This document shows positions 33,946-42,411 of a stretch of DNA of 59,399 nucleotides, in pieces (the first letter of the stretch is position 1; the number at the start of each line of letters is the position of its first letter). The translations under genes were made by a program, and so were the position numbers. The stretch is taken from NCBI RefSeq assembly GCF_009766005.1, contig NZ_LMUK01000041.1, positions 81,135 to 140,533 of the forward strand, in the 5' to 3' direction. The stretch is from Bradyrhizobium sp. S69 (lineage in GTDB: Bacteria; Pseudomonadota; Alphaproteobacteria; Rhizobiales; Xanthobacteraceae). The notes under the pieces are model-generated. The model was not told where the DNA came from. It saw only the letters and a program-made list of their open reading frames with translations, and ran no database searches.

Positions 33946-35233
33946 GCATTCCGGCCGGCGATGGCCGCAATGGCGTTAGCCCATCCGGCACAATCGAAGC
34001 AAGCGATCGGCCCTTGGTCTCCGGCAGCATCGCCAACGCCGCTAGCATCAAGCCATAGGCCAGCAACGCGAACAGCAAGATCGCGCCGCCCAACCCGAGC
34101 TTTCCGCTCAGAAATCCGACCAGTGCCGGAAACAGCGCGCCGATGGCGCGGCCCGAATTGTAGCAGAAGCCTTGTCCGGCGCCGCGAACCTCCGTCGGGT
34201 ACAGTTCGGTCATGAACGGACCCATCGCGGAAAACATCATATAGAGGATGAAGCCGAGGGGTGCGCCAAGCACCAGCATCAGACCGTCGCCGATCGGCGC
34301 CGCCAGATAGATCGCGACGCAGATCATCGAACCGACCGCGGAGACGATGAAGGTCCGTTTGCGGCCGATCAGGTCGGACAGATACGCGCCGGCGATGAAA
34401 CCGAGGAACGCGCCGAAAATGTGGATCAACAGATACGACCCGGTGTTCAGCGAACTCAGGCCGCGCTCGGTCTTCAGATAGGTCGGCAGCCAGACCGACA
34501 GCGCGTAAGAGCCGCCCTGCGCGCCCGTCACCATCAGCGCGACCTTTGCCGTGGTGGCGAGATAGGGCGGCCGCAACACCGTGAAGGCCTGACTGAAGCC
34601 GCCGGCGCCGGAAGCGCGGCGCGCATTGAAGATCTCCGGCTCGCTCATGCGGCGCCTGATCCACAGCACCAACAGCGCGGGCGTCAGCCCGATCCAGAAC
34701 ATCACGCGCCAGGCGACGACATCGGGCAGCACCGCGAACATCAGCGTGTACAATAGCGCCGCCGTGCCCCAGCCCACCGCCCAGCCGCTCTGCACGAATC
34801 CGACGGCGCGGCCGCGATATTTGTCGCGGATGATTTCGCCCATCAGCACCGCGCCGGCCGACCATTCGGCGCCAAAGCCGAGGCCCTGCAGCGCGCGCAG
34901 CACGAACAACTGCTCGAAATTTTGCGCAAAGCCGCACAGGAAGGTGAAGACCGCGTACCACAGCACGGTGATCTGCAAGACGCGGACCCGGCCATAGCGA
35001 TCGCTCAGTGCGCCGGCGAACCAGCCGCCAAACGACGAGACCACCAGCGTAATGGTTCCGAGCAAGCCTGCTTCGCCGCGCGAGATGTTCCAGGTTGCAA
35101 GCAGGGTCGGAATGACGAAGCTGTAGATTTGCACATCGAGCGCGTCGAGCGACCAGCCGCCAAAGCAGCCCGCCATGGTCCGCCGCTCACCCGGCGTGAG
35201 TTCCCGCATCCACTGAAGCATCGCTTCCCCCAT
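33926..35233 (-). CDS. MFS transporter (aromatic acid/H+ symporter-like)
   Basis: A 435-residue twelve-helix transporter. GALSDRYGRVRVLQ between helices 2 and 3, LRALQGLGFGAEWSAGAVLMGE, and DKYRGRAVGFVQSGWAVGWG fit the carboxylate/aromatic-acid symporter clade (PcaK, MhpT, ShiA types). FGGWSLDALDVQIYSFVIPTL is helix 1. It probably imports the substrate of the downstream LigI-like hydrolase. ATG codons at 35233 and 35221 are both possible; GGGGGAAG precedes the second. The 3' end is part of a 13-bp repeat array. Confidence 0.85.
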   Translation of the reverse strand: MGEAMLQWMRELTPGERRTMAGCFGGWSLDALDVQIYSFVIPTLLATWNISRGEAGLLGTITLVVSSFGGWFAGALSDRYGRVRVLQITVLWYAVFTFLCGFAQNFEQLFVLRALQGLGFGAEWSAGAVLMGEIIRDKYRGRAVGFVQSGWAVGWGTAALLYTLMFAVLPDVVAWRVMFWIGLTPALLVLWIRRRMSEPEIFNARRASGAGGFSQAFTVLRPPYLATTAKVALMVTGAQGGSYALSVWLPTYLKTERGLSSLNTGSYLLIHIFGAFLGFIAGAYLSDLIGRKRTFIVSAVGSMICVAIYLAAPIGDGLMLVLGAPLGFILYMMFSAMGPFMTELYPTEVRGAGQGFCYNSGRAIGALFPALVGFLSGKLGLGGAILLFALLAYGLMLAALAMLPETKGRSLASIVPDGLTPLRPSPAGMQDKLAG

Positions 35234-35400
35234 CCCGCATTATTTTTTTCAAATCTATGCCGGATGCTTGCAGTCCTCCTACCGTTATTTTTGCTCGGCA
35301 GCTATCCGCCGAGATGGAGTTCGCGGCGGCCCAATCAAACAATAACAGGGATCGACGCGTGGCCAACGGCCGAAACATGTTGCTGCGGCGCGACATCAAA

Positions 35401-35513
35401 TCAGAGCCGGCTCTGGTTTTTATTTTGACGCGTTTTCTTCACGCGAACCGGCGGCCACGGAGCCTGTCATCGGACGCGCATTCGCGCGACCCGTTGGCTC
35501 GAAAACGCTATAG
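35401..35513. repeat. Bradyrhizobium-type intergenic repeat, copy 2 (inverted)
   Basis: This is the reverse complement of the element at 32899-33036, with the same GCGTTTTCGAGCCAACGGG segment read on the minus strand and about 90 per cent identity by eye over 100 bases. Together the copies bracket the MFS and hydrolase genes. Confidence 0.85.
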
Positions 35514-35519
35514 ACCGAT

Positions 35520-36071
35520 CTATTCGGCGGCCTCGCGAACCGGAACGCCCTGCTCGATATCGAATTGCAGGATGTCGTTGAAACGGTTGAACGCTCCGCA
35601 CAGCGCGATGCGCCACGTCAGTTCGACGATCTGGGCTTCGGAGAAATGTTCCCGCAGGCGCGCAAAGACCTCGTCGCGGGTCTTGTTCCAGTTGTTGGTG
35701 ACCGCGATGGCATATTCGACGACGAGCCTGTCGACGGCATCGAGCTCCGGATGATCCTTGTAATCGAGCAGCCGCTCGGCGCCTTCTTCCGAAACGCCCT
35801 GGATCGCCAGCTTCGGCGCGTGATGCGAAACGCAATAGGTGCATTTGTTCAAGAGCGAGACCGTCACCAGCGCCAGTTCAAGATGACGCTTCGACACCAC
35901 CGCGTCGTCGGCCAGATCGACCAGTAGCGACCAGACGTGCTTGAAGATCGGCGGCCGGTGCGCCATCACGCCGGCCTGGTTTTCAAATGCGCCATAGGTC
36001 GTCATCTTGTCCCACAGCGGCGCGAGTTCCGCCGGCAGGTCATTTTTCGTCTTGATCGAGATGCGGGACAT
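35520..36071 (-). CDS. carboxymuconolactone decarboxylase family (AhpD-like) protein
   Basis: A 183-residue all-helical protein with the AhpD-like redox motif CTYCVSHH (two Cys and following His), as in peroxidase-like members, and the helical repeat DRLVVEYAIAVTNNWNK. Classical 4-carboxymuconolactone decarboxylase (PcaC) lacks such a CxxC, so a role in peroxide or thiol chemistry is more likely than protocatechuate degradation. The start follows GAGAAAC. It is 28 bases downstream of glk and may share its transcript. Confidence 0.82.
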   Translation of the reverse strand: MSRISIKTKNDLPAELAPLWDKMTTYGAFENQAGVMAHRPPIFKHVWSLLVDLADDAVVSKRHLELALVTVSLLNKCTYCVSHHAPKLAIQGVSEEGAERLLDYKDHPELDAVDRLVVEYAIAVTNNWNKTRDEVFARLREHFSEAQIVELTWRIALCGAFNRFNDILQFDIEQGVPVREAAE

Positions 36072-36099
36072 GGTTTCTCCGTGGAAGCGGGATCGAGGG

Positions 36100-37044
36100 T
36101 CAGAGGGGGGAATTCGCCAGTCCTGACAGCGCCGGCGACTCGTCCAGGATAAGCCGCGTTGGAATACCGCGCAAAAGCCCGCTGAAGCGACCCTTGTCTT
36201 CGAACCGCTCCCGAAACGGCGACGCCGCGAAGGCTTCCTTGAAACGCAGAAGAATGCCGCCGGCGATATAAATGCCGCCGGTCGCGCCGATCGTCACCGC
36301 GAGGTCGCCCGCGACCGTGCCGAGAAATCGGCAGAAGTGAGCGAACGCGTCGACACAGGTCGCGTCCGTCCCGCAAATGGCGCGATTGGTGACGTCCGCC
36401 GGCGTCAGCGGCGCCGCCGCAACGCCTGCGATCGAACACAGCGCCTCGTACAGATTGACCAGCCCGGCGCCCGACAGCGCCCGTTCCGCCGAGACGTGCT
36501 CGAAGCGGGTGCGAAGCACCGCGATGATGGCGTCCTCCTCTTTAGTGGACGCAGCAAGCGTGACATGACCGCCCTCGCCCGGCACCAGCGCCCAGTTCTC
36601 GCCGACCGGTATCAGCGAGCTGACGCCAAGACCGGTTCCCGGCCCGATGACACCGATGGGGCCCTTTGCCTCCGCGGATTCGGGTCCGACCAGAAAAATG
36701 TCAGATGCCCGCAAATACGGCACCGACAGGGCGGTGGCGGCAAAGTCGTTCATCACCGCCAGCGATGACAGCTGCAGGCTCTGTTTCAGCTCGGAGATCG
36801 AAAACGTCCAGCCGTGATTTGTCAGCGCGATCATATCGCCGAACACCGGACCTGCAATCGCAAGCGCGGCTTCGCTCGGCCGCAGCGAAGGCGCCAAGCC
36901 TTCGATATAGGCCGTCAGCGCATCATGCAGCGAGGCGTATTGTCCGACTCCGACGTGCACGAGGTTTTGATAGGCGCCGTTCTGCGCCAACGCAAAACGC
37001 GCATTGGTACCGCCGATGTCGCCGATGACCCTTAATCCGCCCAA
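36100..37044 (-). CDS. glk: glucokinase
   Basis: About 314 residues. VIGDIGGTNARFAL is the phosphate-1 motif of the bacterial glucokinase (Glk) family, NDFAATALSVPYL carries the catalytic Asp, GPGTGLGVSSLIPVG and PGEGGHVTLAA are the sugar and ATP-binding motifs. It phosphorylates glucose with ATP. The best start is TTG at 37044: AGGAGG lies seven bases upstream, and residues before it in the open frame are not conserved. The open frame runs back to 37218 without family similarity. Confidence 0.92.
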   Translation of the reverse strand: MGGLRVIGDIGGTNARFALAQNGAYQNLVHVGVGQYASLHDALTAYIEGLAPSLRPSEAALAIAGPVFGDMIALTNHGWTFSISELKQSLQLSSLAVMNDFAATALSVPYLRASDIFLVGPESAEAKGPIGVIGPGTGLGVSSLIPVGENWALVPGEGGHVTLAASTKEEDAIIAVLRTRFEHVSAERALSGAGLVNLYEALCSIAGVAAAPLTPADVTNRAICGTDATCVDAFAHFCRFLGTVAGDLAVTIGATGGIYIAGGILLRFKEAFAASPFRERFEDKGRFSGLLRGIPTRLILDESPALSGLANSPL

Positions 37045-37290
37045 CCGATATCCTCCTTGTCGCGAACGAATGCCAAGTTGAACGAAGGGGCGAGCCTTGC
37101 GGTTCCGGTCGCCGAGGTCAGCTGCCAAGGCACGAAACGCATAGCCGCCTTCGACGGGCGATACAACGGCACCCGTATTGGCCCGGATACGCGCCTTGGG
37201 ATTCATGGCCCGCGACAACTTGGCCGGCGACGGCTTGCCGGACGCTGGAACCGGCCTATGGTTGCGTCAAAATGACGTCAGGGAGCGATC

Positions 37291-38262
37291 ATGACCAGGC
37301 GATGGATGGCAGCGGCCGTTGTTCTGATGATGGCTGGCATGAATGGCGCGCAGGCCCAGGATTATCCCGCCAGACCTGTCACGATGATCATTCCGTTCGC
37401 GGCCGGCGGCCCAGCCGATATCACGGGGCGGATTGTCGCCGATATTTTCAGCCGTTATCTCGGCCAGCAATTCGTGGTGGAAAATGTCGGCGGTGCCGGT
37501 GGCACCATCGGTGCGCTTCGCGCCGCGCGTGCGGCCCCCGACGGCTACACGATCCTTTCCGGCCACATGGGCACCAATGCGCTGGCGGCGGCGTTCTACC
37601 CCGATCTCGGCTACGACGTGCAGAAGGATTTCGAGCCGATCGGACTGACCGCCGAATACCCTGAGTTGCTGGTGGTCCGCAAAGACTTTCCCGCCAACAC
37701 CCTCGGCGAATTCGTCACCTATGCCAAAGCCAATGCCGGCAAGCTCAACGTCGGGCACGCCGGAGTCGGCTCGGTATCCTACATCGGCTGTCTGCTGCTG
37801 GATGCGGCGATCGGCATCAAGCCGACCATGGTGCCGTTCACCGGCACCGCGCCAGTGTTGAATGCGATGCTCTCGGGCGAGATCGACTATGAATGCGATC
37901 CGGTGCTCGGCACCCTGGCCCAGGTCCGCGCCGGAAGTGTCAAGGCGCTGGCGATCGCCGCCAGCAAGCGCAGCCCGATGTTGCCGGATGTGCCGACGTC
38001 CCACGAGCAGGGCCTGGGCGAATTCGACTGCGCGCCGTTCTACGCGGTGTTCGTCCCGAAAGGCACGCCGAAGCCGATCATCGATAAACTCGCGGAAGCC
38101 CTCAACAAGGGCCTCGGCGAGGACGCCGTACAAAAGCGGTTGGCCGACCTCGGCGCCGAACTCGTGGAACCGGATCGCCGCGGCCCCAAAGCGCTGGCCG
38201 ATCTCGTGCGAAGCGAAGCCGCGCGGCTGATGCCGATCCTGAAAGCGGCGACGGAGAAATAG
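37291..38262 (+). CDS. tripartite tricarboxylate transporter (Bug family) binding protein
   Basis: The 323-residue product has a signal peptide (cleavage near AQAQ) and the Bug fold: YPARPVTMIIPFAAGGPADITGR, the GGAGGTIG motif (VGGAGGTIGA) and LPDVPTSHEQG near the end. These proteins capture carboxylates or aromatic acids in the periplasm. No TctA/TctB membrane partners are in the window. It is convergent with the PnbB-like gene, so it may serve the neighbouring aromatic locus, but such orphan binding proteins are numerous in this group. Confidence 0.9.
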   Translation: MTRRWMAAAVVLMMAGMNGAQAQDYPARPVTMIIPFAAGGPADITGRIVADIFSRYLGQQFVVENVGGAGGTIGALRAARAAPDGYTILSGHMGTNALAAAFYPDLGYDVQKDFEPIGLTAEYPELLVVRKDFPANTLGEFVTYAKANAGKLNVGHAGVGSVSYIGCLLLDAAIGIKPTMVPFTGTAPVLNAMLSGEIDYECDPVLGTLAQVRAGSVKALAIAASKRSPMLPDVPTSHEQGLGEFDCAPFYAVFVPKGTPKPIIDKLAEALNKGLGEDAVQKRLADLGAELVEPDRRGPKALADLVRSEAARLMPILKAATEK

Positions 38263-38388
38263 GTGGGTTGTGGAAGGTAGTGGTAGCGAGAGAGCGAGGC
38301 GCTACCCCACGATGTCGAAACGATCGTCGAACGACCAATCGGGCTTGGTGTTGTCCAGGTCGAAGCGCGACATCATGCGTGCCTTGCT

Positions 38389-38928
38389 TCAGGACGGCGC
38401 CTTGAAGTCGTAGGAAATCCGTCCCGCCGGAAGATAGAACAACGCGATCAGCGCGCCGCCCTTGACCTCCGGGTAATGACGGCTTCCCGGATCCGGCGCG
38501 GTCCAGCCCGGTCCCTGCCAGCCTTGCAGCCCCCGGAGTTCGGCGCCCTCATCGAGCGGGATCACCAGATTCAATTCGCCATAGGGATGACCGTGAAACT
38601 GGCCGCGCAGCACCTCGTCGTCATGCTCGTCCTTGAACCGCTTGGGGTCCTTGCTGTCCATATAGACGGCGGTGATGCTGAAATGGAACGTCTCCGGCGA
38701 GGGCTCCATGATCCTGCTGCGTCGATAGTTCGGACCATCGACCTCCTGATTGGCGGCCCATCCCTCCTGCACGCCGAGCTTGATCAGCCGGGCGAGGTCT
38801 TTGTAGAGGTCGCTGTGCTCGCCATATTTCTGGTTCAACCATTTCTCCATCCGCGCGTTCGGGGTCATGTCCTTGACCTCCTGCAGAAACGGAATGCTGC
38901 GCTGGATGAGCTCTTCGCGATGTCCCAT
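38389..38928 (-). CDS. pnbB: 4-hydroxylaminobenzoate lyase-like protein (PnbB, DUF4863)
   Basis: The 179-residue protein matches what I recall of PnbB (Pfam DUF4863), which converts 4-hydroxylaminobenzoate to protocatechuate and ammonia: EELIQRSIPFLQEVKDM at the start, DGPNYRRSRIMEP, then GQFHGHPYGELNLVIP and GALIALFYLPAGRISYDF near the end. Histidines in GQFHGHPYGE may form the metal or active site. ATG at 38928 follows GGGAGA. It lies 25 bases downstream of a nitroreductase gene on the same strand, the same order of functions as the p-nitrobenzoate pathway (PnbA then PnbB). The assignment depends on memory of the family and needs a search. Confidence 0.75.
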   Translation of the reverse strand: MGHREELIQRSIPFLQEVKDMTPNARMEKWLNQKYGEHSDLYKDLARLIKLGVQEGWAANQEVDGPNYRRSRIMEPSPETFHFSITAVYMDSKDPKRFKDEHDDEVLRGQFHGHPYGELNLVIPLDEGAELRGLQGWQGPGWTAPDPGSRHYPEVKGGALIALFYLPAGRISYDFKAPS

Positions 38929-38953
38929 GTCGGTTCTCCCTTGCACGTTTTGT

Positions 38954-39697
38954 TCAGTCCTCGAAGCCCGCGAATTGAGCGAATTCCTCAACCGCGGCCT
39001 TCGGCATCTGGCTTCCGGTACGTACGGTTTCGTCTTCGGCGAATCCGATCGATATGCCGCAAACCACCATCTGGTCCGGTGGTATCGGCAGCAGATCGCG
39101 CAACAGCGCGTGATATTTCGAAAAGGTTTCCTGCGGACAGCTCTGCAGGCCTCGCGCCCCGGCAGCGATCATCACGTTCTGGATGAACATGCCGAGATCA
39201 AGCCAGCTGCCGATCTGCAGCCGCCGGTCGATGGTGACGATCAGGCCCGCGGGCGCACCGAAGAAGCCGTAATTCTTCGCCGTCTGGCGCGCACGGCCCG
39301 CTGTGTCCGACTGCTCTATACCGAGCGATCCATAAAACAGCCGGCCGAATTGGTCGCGGCGCGACGCGTACGGCTCCGGCAGTTTCGAGGCATAATACCG
39401 GTACTCGGAGGCATGCTGCTCGCGGGCTTCCTCATGCGCCTGCAACAACGCCGTTATAATTTCGGCCTGCTTGGCGCCCGCGACCGCGTAGACGTGCCAT
39501 GGCTGAATATTGGCGCCGCTCGGCGCAAACCGCGCGACATCGAGGATATCGGCGATGATCTGTCGCGGCACCGCCCGGCTCGTGAAGGCGCGGCAGGCAA
39601 AGCGGCCCTTGATGATCCTGTCGACATCTTCCAGGCCTTCGCGGCTTGCTTCATGCAAAGGTGTCCTGGCCGCTATTTTTTGCTGAGCAGAGGACAT
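38954..39697 (-). CDS. nitroreductase family protein, candidate p-nitrobenzoate reductase
   Basis: The 247-residue FMN nitroreductase shows RRAFTSR-type N-terminus (CRAFTSRAVPRQII), the FMN-binding RFAPSGANIQPWHVYAVAG, GSWLDLGMFIQNVMIAA, and GLQSCPQETF, followed by the phosphate-binding C-terminus. In the p-nitrobenzoate pathway PnbA reduces the nitro group to a hydroxylamine; the PnbB-like gene next door fits that role. ATG at 39697 follows GAGGAGGG, and lies 25 bases inside the upstream ABC-binding-protein gene, so translation is coupled. Other nitroaromatics are possible substrates. Confidence 0.85.
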   Translation of the reverse strand: MSSAQQKIAARTPLHEASREGLEDVDRIIKGRFACRAFTSRAVPRQIIADILDVARFAPSGANIQPWHVYAVAGAKQAEIITALLQAHEEAREQHASEYRYYASKLPEPYASRRDQFGRLFYGSLGIEQSDTAGRARQTAKNYGFFGAPAGLIVTIDRRLQIGSWLDLGMFIQNVMIAAGARGLQSCPQETFSKYHALLRDLLPIPPDQMVVCGISIGFAEDETVRTGSQMPKAAVEEFAQFAGFED

Positions 39698-40917
39698 CCA
39701 CCCTCCTCTTGAGGTTTGAAAGCCTCGTTGCCGGGTATCGTTGCTAATAATTGATAGTAGTCGAACTTGTATCTGGATTGCTCGGGCGACTTGACCTTGA
39801 ACAGATACATGTCGCGAACCAAGCGACCGTCTTCGCGAATCCTGCCGTCTTTGGTCATGAAGTCGTTGACGGGTATTTCGCGCATCTTTGCAGCCACCAC
39901 CGGGCCATCGACGCTGCCGGCCGCGGCGACCGATTTGAGATAATGCGTTACCGCACCGTAGGTGCCGGCATGGATCATGGTCGGGACCTTGCCGGTCTTC
40001 TCGATGAAACGCTTCGACCACGCCCGGGTGTCGTCGTTGAGATCCCAGTAGAACGCCGAACTCAGGATCAACCCCTGCGCGCTCTGCAGGCCAAGGCTAT
40101 GGATATCGGCGATGAACACCAGAAGGCCGACCAGCTTCTGGGTCTTCGTCACCCCGAACTCGCCGGCCTGCTTGACGGCGTTGATGAAGTCGCCGCCGGC
40201 ATCGGCCAGAGCGATCGCGTCGGCCTTCGACGATTGCGCCTGCAACAGGAATGAAGAGAAGTCCGGCGTGTTGATCGGATGCTTGACCGCGCCCACGACC
40301 TGACCGCCCGCGGCTGCGATCACCTTGCGGCTGTCGGCCTCCAGCTGTGCGCCCAGCGAGTAATCCGCTGACAGGAAATACCAGCTCCTGACCCCGAGCT
40401 TCGATACCGCTTTGGTCGTACCCTGCGACAACGCATAGGTATCGTAAGTCCAGTGAATTCCAGTCTGCGAGCATTCATCCCCGGTCAGACGCGACGTCGC
40501 GGCCCCCGTCGCCAGGAACAGCTTCTTCTTGTCGCGGGTAATGCCCTGGACCGCGAGCGCCACCGCCGAATTCGGCACGTCGAGGATCACCTCGACATTC
40601 TCGTTCTCGATCCAGCGCCGGGTAATCGCGCCACCGATATCGGCCTTGTTCTGGTGATCGGCCGAGATCACCTCGATCTTGCGCCCCAACACGGTGCCGC
40701 CGAAATCATCGACCGCCATTTGCGCGGCAACCACCGAGCCCTGACCGCCATTGTCAGCGTAGAGCGACGACATGTCGGTCAGGACGCCGAGCTTGAGAGG
40801 CGGCATTTGCGCCGCCACTGGCCGGAAGCTGCCGCCGGCGCCTAGCGCCACAAGCGTCCCCAACATCCAGATCGGCCAAATCCTGCTGGCCGTCTTGCTT
40901 CCGATTGCGCGCGGCAT
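39673..40917 (-). CDS. ABC transporter periplasmic substrate-binding protein (Peripla_BP_6)
   Basis: About 414 residues: signal peptide (cleavage near PVAAQ), then LKLGVLTDMSSLYADNGGQG, IEVISADHQNKADIGG and WTYDTYALSQGTT, the branched-chain-amino-acid-type binding fold that also binds aromatic acids in these bacteria. The permease and ATPase genes are absent here. Its stop is inside the nitroreductase gene, so binding protein, nitroreductase and lyase form one operon. ATG at 40917 (GTGAAGGG before it) is preferred to an in-frame ATG at 40941. It is divergent from a LysR gene. Confidence 0.85.
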   Translation of the reverse strand: MPRAIGSKTASRIWPIWMLGTLVALGAGGSFRPVAAQMPPLKLGVLTDMSSLYADNGGQGSVVAAQMAVDDFGGTVLGRKIEVISADHQNKADIGGAITRRWIENENVEVILDVPNSAVALAVQGITRDKKKLFLATGAATSRLTGDECSQTGIHWTYDTYALSQGTTKAVSKLGVRSWYFLSADYSLGAQLEADSRKVIAAAGGQVVGAVKHPINTPDFSSFLLQAQSSKADAIALADAGGDFINAVKQAGEFGVTKTQKLVGLLVFIADIHSLGLQSAQGLILSSAFYWDLNDDTRAWSKRFIEKTGKVPTMIHAGTYGAVTHYLKSVAAAGSVDGPVVAAKMREIPVNDFMTKDGRIREDGRLVRDMYLFKVKSPEQSRYKFDYYQLLATIPGNEAFKPQEEGGCPLLSKK

Positions 40918-40981
40918 GCCCTTCACCCCGATTATCGACATCCCCGATAATCCCGGACCTGCGCCGCGCGGAAGTGAAACT

Positions 40982-41054
40982 ATTTCAGCTTTGAAATGAG
41001 CGGCCTGCAGATTGCCCTGGCAAAGACGGGAAGCCCTTGAAATAACGTGATTTC
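40982..41054. promoter_or_regulatory. paired symmetric sites between divergent operon and LysR gene
   Basis: ATTTC-N6-GAAAT at 40982-40997 and GAAAT-N6-ATTTC at 41039-41054 are two 16-base inverted repeats with reversed half-sites, 57 bases apart, in the 223-base gap. LysR proteins commonly bind such paired dyads between divergent genes. Confidence 0.45.
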
Positions 41055-41140
41055 CTGTGCCCAATACATTCGGTTTGATCGAACTTTCCCGATATACAGG
41101 CTGACGCATTCGGATTTGCCGGACCGCCGACAGGGGCCAG

Positions 41141-42124
41141 ATGACCGTACCGTTTTCCAGCTTCGACCTGAATCTGTTGCGCGTGTTCGACGCCGTCATG
41201 GAGGAGCGGAGCGTTCTGCGCGCGAGCCAGAAGGTTTTCCTGAGCCAGTCCGGCGTCAGCCATTGCCTCGCGCGGTTGCGCGAAATGCTGGAAGACGAAC
41301 TATTCATCCGGACCACTACGGGAATGCAGCCCACCGCGCGCGCGCTGGCGATGGCTCCCCTGGTCCGCGACGCTCTCAAAGCTCTGGAAGCTGCTGTCGA
41401 ACTGCCGAAGTTTGAACCTGGCGGTTCGACCAGGAAATTCACGATCGCCGCCAATGATTTTACGACCATGGTGATCGCGCGCAACCTGCTCGGGATTCTC
41501 GCCGCAGAGGCGCCTTTGATCGACCTCGCCATCAAGCCGGTGACGCGGATCGATTTGGCCGAGCAGATCGACCTCGGGCGGATCGACGTTGCGATCGGCA
41601 CCTTCTCAGCGGTGCCGCCGCGTTTCAAGTCGGACTTCCTGTTCGGCTATGACGACGTTCTCATCACCCATTCCGGCCAAAAGCTCGGCGCGATCACGAC
41701 AGACACACTTGCGAAACTTTCCATCGTCGTGGTGTCGTTTGGCGGCGAACAGGAAGGTGCGATCGACGGCTTCATCTCGGAACGCGGTCTGGCGCGAAGA
41801 TCGGAGATGTACGACCGGACTGCATTCGAAAATGCGTTCGCGGCTTCCAGCCAGGTGCCACGCGTCGCAGTCTCGTTGCCGCATTTTCTCGCACTTCCAA
41901 CGCTGCTCGGCGATTCAAGTCTGGCTGCGATCGTGCCGCGGCCGCTCGCCAATTCTTTCGCGGCAACTCACCCCGTAGCGATCTACGAGCTGCCTTATCC
42001 GACCGCTCGACTCGAGGTGCGCTCACTCTGGCACGAACGTTACGAAGGGGATGCATCGCAGAATTGGCTCCACGCCGTCCTCAGACGAGCAACGGAGCAT
42101 CTTCGGATCGATGCCGTCGCATGA
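41141..42124 (+). CDS. LysR family regulator, probable regulator of the nitroaromatic operon
   Basis: The 327-residue product has the NodD-type N-terminus FDLNLLRVFDAVMEERSVLRAS with helix-turn-helix VFLSQSGVSHCLARL, and a long ligand domain. It is divergent from the binding-protein/nitroreductase/lyase operon, the arrangement expected of a LysR that senses the substrate of the operon it reads. p-Nitrobenzoate loci in pseudomonads also have a LysR (PnbR). ATG at 41141 follows CAGGGGCC. Confidence 0.85.
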   Translation: MTVPFSSFDLNLLRVFDAVMEERSVLRASQKVFLSQSGVSHCLARLREMLEDELFIRTTTGMQPTARALAMAPLVRDALKALEAAVELPKFEPGGSTRKFTIAANDFTTMVIARNLLGILAAEAPLIDLAIKPVTRIDLAEQIDLGRIDVAIGTFSAVPPRFKSDFLFGYDDVLITHSGQKLGAITTDTLAKLSIVVVSFGGEQEGAIDGFISERGLARRSEMYDRTAFENAFAASSQVPRVAVSLPHFLALPTLLGDSSLAAIVPRPLANSFAATHPVAIYELPYPTARLEVRSLWHERYEGDASQNWLHAVLRRATEHLRIDAVA

Positions 42125-42340
42125 GAGGCAGATGCTTCAGGCAATTAAAGACAGCAACGGTATTCCGAAACGCCTCGCATCCAGACCGGGTTACTGTCGA
42201 GATTGCAGGACGCTTAACGCACCGCTTGAGGTGGCAGGCCTGGCCCCACAAGGTTCGGCGAGTGTGGGGAAAGTTGGTAGCGAGAGACCGCTACCGCCAG
42301 ACACCCCCCGGCAAAACCCGCGAATTCTGCATCAAAATGA
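42125..42340. other. non-coding stretch with GGTAGCG hairpin
   Basis: I find no convincing gene between the LysR stop and the tRNA-like fragment. GGTAGCG and CGCTACC at 42276-42282 and 42289-42295 make a 7-bp stem; the same stem with a longer loop is at 38282-38306. An open frame here (about 84 codons from 42132) lacks family features. Confidence 0.4.
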
Positions 42341-42411
42341 CCGGCTAGCGGCCTCGAGGCGCTCCCTTCACACTCGAGAGGTCTAAGGCTCGATCCCTGG
42401 TGCGCCCACCA
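42341..42411 (+). pseudogene. degenerate tRNA-Val(CAC)-like fragment, putative integration site
   Basis: From 42362 the standard tRNA spacing is exact: 5-base stem, 7-base loop TTCACAC with anticodon CAC at 42369-42371, 5-base stem, variable AGGTC (42379-42383), T-stem, T-loop CTCGATC (42389-42395), T-stem, acceptor strand TGCGCCC (42401-42407), then ACCA. The acceptor and anticodon fit tRNA-Val, whose 5' end is normally GGGCGC. The matching 5' acceptor strand is absent, two anticodon-stem pairs are broken, and T54 is C, so this is not a working tRNA. It may be a remnant or integrase-generated tRNA 3' end marking an island edge. Confidence 0.6.

Noticed and set aside
35520..36071. Calling the carboxymuconolactone-family gene pcaC
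   Set aside because: It has an AhpD-like CxxC with His and lies with glk, not with protocatechuate genes.
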